From NCBI GenBank assembly GCA_012845835.1, contig JABAKD010000016.1, positions 6,665,919 to 6,729,918 of the forward strand: a stretch of DNA of 64,000 nt, in the 5' to 3' direction. This document shows positions 59,937 to 64,000 of the stretch, in pieces; position 1 is the first letter of the stretch, and every line of letters begins with the position of its first letter. This DNA is from Undaria pinnatifida. Lineage: Eukaryota; Sar; Phaeophyceae; Laminariales; Alariaceae. A model generated the notes under the pieces. That model did not search any database. It was not told the origin of the DNA and saw only the letters and a list, made by a program, of their open reading frames with translations. The position numbers were made by a program, and so were the translations under genes.

Positions 59937-62900
59937 CTGGAGGCATGAAAAAACGGCAAAAACGGCAAAACAGGAAAACACGAGTCAGCGTTACACTATT
60001 CAACACTAATACCAGGTACAAAACACGCACGAGGAAAACGGGGGTAGGCATCACGTTCGTCAAATTTTCTCTCATCTACACAACGTAGAGCTGCAGGTAT
60101 AGTATTAACGGACATCTCGCACATAAAGAGGGGTAAAAAATAAAAACAAAAATAATTGCTTGTTTCGGGGAGAGGACGTAAAATACAAACTTGAAAAAAA
60201 AACGGGACTCAGGGGGATGATTTTGGATACGAAATGAGGACGGAGGATGGCGTCTTTCAAGCGTTCCAGGTTAGAGAATATCGCGAATTCTGCCGTATCG
60301 CATCGGCACACCAAAAAAATCACCGCCAGATGCTGACCTAACGCTGTCAGACATCGTTTCGCCTGGAGGGATCTATATGGCCTCCGTGATCTGTTTATCT
60401 GAGCAGGGTATGTGTGATCTAAAAGCTCTTGCATACATGTTTGCCGGGTGGGACCTGTATGGTCAAAAACGTTCCCCAGGCTTTCAATCGACGCCGAAAA
60501 ACACGCTTTACACCCACTACTACCCCTGTACGGTCCGAAACAGTGCGTCACGTGTATATCAAAAGTGCTCGTGCTCCGCGCTAAATTAAGACGGGGCTCA
60601 ATCCACCTCCCAAACCTTGCCAACATGCCATCTGTTAATAGGAAGGTTCGCACAAATCGACCAGATACCGTAATAGACCGATCGCGCGCATCTCACGATC
60701 CGCCAAGCCACGGAATGATTTCTCGCGTCATGCGTGCAACGAACACATAATAACACAACAACCGCTGCGACACCATGACTGATGCAACGCAAGAACCGCT
60801 GCAACACAGGAGCCGCTGGTACACAAGAACCACCCACCGTCTTGGAACTTCCCAGGTTGACGATCTTTGGACAACCATCGCGATCCTTCTCCTGCTGAGT
60901 GCACTCCCGACAGTAGTAAGCGTCCGAGATGCCTGGCCCACCGCAGATCGTGCACCTCCCCTAATTTTTGCGTGAAACACACACAAAAAAATGACCACAG
61001 CCGTACCGAATGAAAAACGCGTACGAAGGGAGTTGAATTTATCCCAAGGAAGTCAAACCACGCCAGCCAGCCTTTTTAGCAGTGCACCCACGTTTTGTGG
61101 ACGCATCATTTTGAGTCAGAATGAAAAAAAATCGCAGTGGTAGGGTTAACGTGTTCATCGAGAGGTTTTCATTAAAACTTAAACTACACACCTGGTACAT
61201 TCAATTCAGTAAGCTCTGAGATCGAGGATTTCGTCGGAACCCATCGCGGCAAAAATGTGAGATACTCCAAACGCGCATATAATGTTGTGGGCGTGCATAT
61301 CAGATTGACGGATATAGGCCGGCGACTATCCTTAGTGATAGCTAGTACCAGGGTCCACAGGGTGAAAACAAAGACGTCCAGCCTTCAATCAATCTACGCA
61401 CGGAAACGTCCTGTAGGTTTACAGTCTTGCCCCCTCTAGCGGCAACAGAGCAGGTACGGCAAGGTGGCAAGGCTCGATGGAGGTACACAAATCGTGAATT
61501 GAGCGCGAATCGCTGGTCGCTGCGTGACGATTCGTGTGACAGCGTGCTACCGTACCTGCATACACAGCGTGCTAGCTGCATACCGTCTCTCGACTTTTCC
61601 CGTAGACTAGTTCACACGGCGTTTAGATCGTACATATCATCTATACTTAGATCCTATACTTGTCGATATTATATGTTGTGCAGGATCTGTGCAGTACATA
61701 TCCAACCCACGAACATTTGCGATAGATCATACAGATCATACGGCTGCCACTCGGCAACATGGTATATATACGCCACGCAGATCACATTGACCTGGGATCT
61801 ACCTGCCCTGAATGACAAACTAATAGGGATGTGATCTGTCAGATGTGTGGGTTAATTGTGGCGTTTAAGCGTCTACGCGCTACGCGCTAGGCTCCACTCT
61901 CAAGGGCGGACTGCCGTGCGCTAGGCAAAAACGCAGGCGGTGTTGACTGAAGACGGTCGTGGTGCACATATGCATATATATGTGCCTTGTGCGTGAGTCA
62001 CGTACTTGCAGGGGAGACATAAACAACAGGGTCGATCGGATACCGGTGCTTCGTAAAAGCAAGCCTTAAAATCGCATCAAGAGCTTAGGATTACAGCATT
62101 GACTGTGCGAGCGCACTACTTATACTCTCGACGAACAGACGCTTACGGCAAACACCACGCCAAGAGCGGAGTCCACACAACACAACCGCCAACGCTCCTA
62201 ATGAATAGACAACATAAACGTCCACTATCGTTGAAGGAGTTTGTACGGCAGGCAGAGAGCACTGACCTCGTAGGAACCGTAGTTGCACTCGTCGCAGATG
62301 CGGACCAGAGTGCAGGGGCGTACGTAAGAGTCGCAGACGACACACTTCCCGTCACCTGGAGGTGTTATATAAAAAGATTACGGCAAAGGGCGCGAACGGG
62401 GCGGGCACGATCAGCAGTGCTTTGCAAGAGGGATGGGTGCTCGTGTGCTCATATAGGGCTGTGACATTCGGCAATTTTGTAACACAAAAACGACGTGACG
62501 GGCGCTTGCTAATACCGCAACAACACTCTACTACCATCAGGTCTTAGTGCGAAAAATGCGTCGGCGTTACGACCGTGAACGACCTTGTAAGATCGGACTC
62601 GCCATTTCTTTTTTAAATCCACCCGCGGTTGTGGTCTCGCACTGGAAGACAAGTGCGTCAGGGTCCAACTCAGGCAGACTATACTTGTATCGCGGCCCTC
62701 TTTTGCAAAAGTGTTGGTAATAGTTGAGTTATTGTTTGTTGTTGTTCTCACATTGACTCGCATAATCAAGTCCGTGGTCACAGGACAGGCTCCACTCACT
62801 CTAGAGCTGAGGAATACCCCAGGGAAAAACACAAACCAAAGGCGGTACACGCAGGTATCACAGCTGACGCAATTCACGCCTTCACCAGAAACATCTGAAA

Positions 62901-63596
62901 TCGGGAGTCAGCCTACGATGTGCCAGGTCCGTACTGGTGCATACGTCTCACTACTCGCGCCTGGAAAAAACGATTACACCGCTTGCCACCCAAAAAAGAC
63001 TACCACGTACACACTACACGTAGTACCTACCACTACACATACGCACGACAAACGCAAGTCAATTGGAAAAAAAAGCGAAAAAGAAAAGAAAAGAAGATAA
63101 AGGGAAGGAAAAAAGAAAAGACAAGAAAAGAAAAGCAAGAAAATGCAAGACAAGAATGAGGAAGCAAGGAAAGGAAAAGAGAAAAAAAAAATGTCTTACT
63201 AGAAGACCCTAGGAACTGACTAAAGACGGCATTGGGCTCATAGAGGGCATGTAAGTACCCAACCCCCTGACCCCTGATTTGTATCTACTGCTGTAGTGCA
63301 CACAATTAAAAAGATGACTACAGCATAGCCAGCACCCGCCACATGAAGTATGCATAGCCCGTGCTGCTAAGAAGGGTAAGGGGGTGTTCCCAAGCTAGAC
63401 TGCACGTTGATCTCCGACATGTACTCAGGATGACATGAATGACGTTCTTACACGATTAAATAGCCTTCTCGAAGTGAGATCCCCTCCACCACCTGTAAAA
63501 AAAAACGCCAAAAAAAAGTAACAACCACATCGCGCGGTTTGACATTCGTATACACAAGACACAAGTACTCACATTTCTCGCACAGTCGGCCGATTG
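59892..63596 (-). CDS. PHF5A: PHF5A / Rds3 / SF3b14b splicing factor, 5' exon outside window
   Basis: Minus-strand exons 63596-63573, 62355-62267, 60960-60838 and 59936-59892 join in phase (281 nt). They encode residues from about position 19 to the end of a 110-residue protein, matching PHF5A/Rds3 almost residue for residue: [68 protein letters not shown] and [14 protein letters not shown]. The paired CxxC motifs form its three zinc sites in a knotted fold. PHF5A is a core SF3b subunit of the U2 snRNP and contacts SF3B1 at the branch-site pocket. The missing first exon should be about 52 nt (17 residues plus one base) and was not found before base 64000. One of the most conserved eukaryotic proteins, so identification is very secure. 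Confidence 0.95.
60105..60653 (-). other. 182-codon ORF inside PHF5A intron, unassigned
   Basis: Open on the same strand as PHF5A, between exons 60838-60960 and 59892-59936. The peptide has no recognised motif and a Phe/Leu-rich end from an A/T tract. Length is unusual for chance, but codon use is not clearly biased. Confidence 0.2.
60838..60960 (-). CDS. PHF5A: PHF5A exon, third zinc site
   Basis: Acceptor AAAATTAG, donor GTGGGT, 41 codons in phase 0. Encodes [17 protein letters not shown] to NLGSSKT. Confidence 0.95.
61060..61145 (+). repeat. Repeat family I fragment (PHF5A intron)
   Basis: GCCTTTTTAGCAGTGCACCC then ACGTTTTGTGGACGCATCAT. Confidence 0.5.
61195..61440 (+). repeat. Repeat family A, partial (PHF5A intron)
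   Basis: AGCTCTGAGATCGAGGATTTC..AAAATGTGAGATACTCC, GATATAGGCCGGCGACT, CAGGGTCCACAGGG and CACGGAAACGTCC follow the family A order. Confidence 0.6.
62267..62355 (-). CDS. PHF5A: PHF5A exon with central CxxC motifs
   Basis: Acceptor ACCTCCAG, donor GTCAGT. Encodes [18 protein letters not shown] and on to NYGSYE. Confidence 0.95.
62735..62960 (+). repeat. Repeat family C, best complete copy (PHF5A intron)
   Basis: From TTGTTGTTGTTCTCACATTG through AATCAAGTCCGTGGTCACAG, AAACACAAACCAAAGGCGGT to GGGAGTCAGCCTACGATGTG and TGGTGCATACGTCTCAC. Used as the orientation reference for the family. Confidence 0.7.
63040..63195. repeat. Purine-rich (AAAGA)n tract (PHF5A intron)
   Basis: AAGAAAAG/GGAAAAG words over about 140 bp. 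Lys-rich ORFs here are artefacts. Confidence 0.75.
63573..63596 (-). CDS. PHF5A: PHF5A microexon, 24 nt
   Basis: Acceptor CCTGTCCAG, donor GTGAGT. Encodes (A)IGRLCEK plus the first base of Cys, phase 1 at both ends. Confidence 0.88.
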
Positions 63597-64000
63597 CTGG
63601 ACAGGAACCAGACGGCGGCGAAGTCAGTAGTCAGCAGCAGTTGGGGGGGGGGGATAGAAGGGCGCACAAAGGACGACGGGCGAAGAGGACATGAGTTAGA
63701 ATGTTACGGTTGTTTTGCACTACAAATAATGAGGCGCGCTAGTGCTAACTGCGAACTATTACTTCTCGGTTACGCATCATATGCTGCTGTTGTTTCGCAT
63801 GCTGGTATTGCTGCAACTCTGATCCTGCTTTCGATTTCGCTTTCTGCCGCTGCTACTCCTGTTGTTGCTTGGGGTACTCTTGATGGCGAGTACCAGACGT
63901 TGCCGGTTGTTGGCTGTATTGCGCCTTATAAATAGAAGCAGGGCAGATCATGGGTCACTACTACTTACCCACCCACCATCGAAGATGACACCGCGTTCGT
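63597..64000. other. PHF5A first coding intron up to the window edge
   Basis: Searched for the expected first exon (MAKHHPD-type) on the minus strand and not found. The plus-strand ORF at 63594-63935 has no domain. Contains a G-run at 63642-63651. Confidence 0.5.

Overview
The window is nuclear DNA from a eukaryote with a repeat-rich genome and many introns. Conserved proteins appear only after short exons are joined across GT-AG (and probably GC-AG) introns up to 4.7 kb long. No bacterial-style operons, CRISPR arrays or phage genes were seen. A non-LTR retrotransposon fragment, interstitial TTAGGG-type motifs and simple-repeat-coded protein tails would fit a stramenopile such as a brown alga, but the assignment is only an inference.

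Four genes are supported by protein sequence. (1) A MORN-repeat protein lies on the minus strand at 9.0-10.4 kb. (2) An Obg-family GTPase most like GTPBP10/ObgH2 lies on the minus strand at 27.7-45.2 kb. It has nine exons whose phases all agree and sum to exactly 420 codons including stop, and its N-terminus looks mitochondrial. (3) A Zip3/RNF212-like RING protein of the meiotic crossover type lies on the plus strand at 45.5-51.9 kb in six exons. One surplus G in a 17-G run breaks its frame. (4) PHF5A/Rds3, a core SF3b splicing subunit, lies on the minus strand at 59.9-63.6 kb. Four exons including a 24-nt microexon are inside, and the first coding exon is beyond the window. A fifth, weaker gene is a minus-strand first exon at 21.7-22.3 kb starting Met-Gly-Cys (acylation type). 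Several orphan exon-like ORFs are listed at low confidence.

Most of the rest is repeats. Family A is a GC-skewed element of about 1 kb, nested at 1-4 kb, 12-14 kb and 33-35 kb. Family B is a tRNA-derived SINE with A and B boxes (13.5, 18.5, 20.5 and 36.2 kb plus fragments). Families C, D, E, I, J and K are shorter or older. Two MITE families carry telomere-like GGGTTAG runs, and one foldback element has arms of about 110-130 bp. There are many tandem arrays. The introns of the Obg-like gene contain examples of nearly all of these.

Layout: 1-9 kb, repeats and no confident gene; 9-10.4 kb, MORN gene; 10.4-21.3 kb, repeats; 21.7-22.3 kb, acylated-type exon; 23.4-24.3 kb, dead LINE; 25-26.3 kb, orphan exon-like ORFs; 27.7-45.2 kb, Obg-like gene; 45.2-45.5 kb, short divergent intergenic region; 45.5-51.9 kb, RING gene; 52-59.3 kb, repeats; 59.9-63.6 kb, PHF5A. 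The genes have unrelated housekeeping or meiotic roles and do not form a pathway. Their only visible link is the shared upstream region of the Obg-like and RING genes. I found no convincing novel defence or mobile system. The most unusual signals are the roughly tenfold excess of ACCTGGTA/TACCAGGT, telomere motifs inside MITEs, duplicated splice-site sequence beside an exon, and apparent GC-AG introns.
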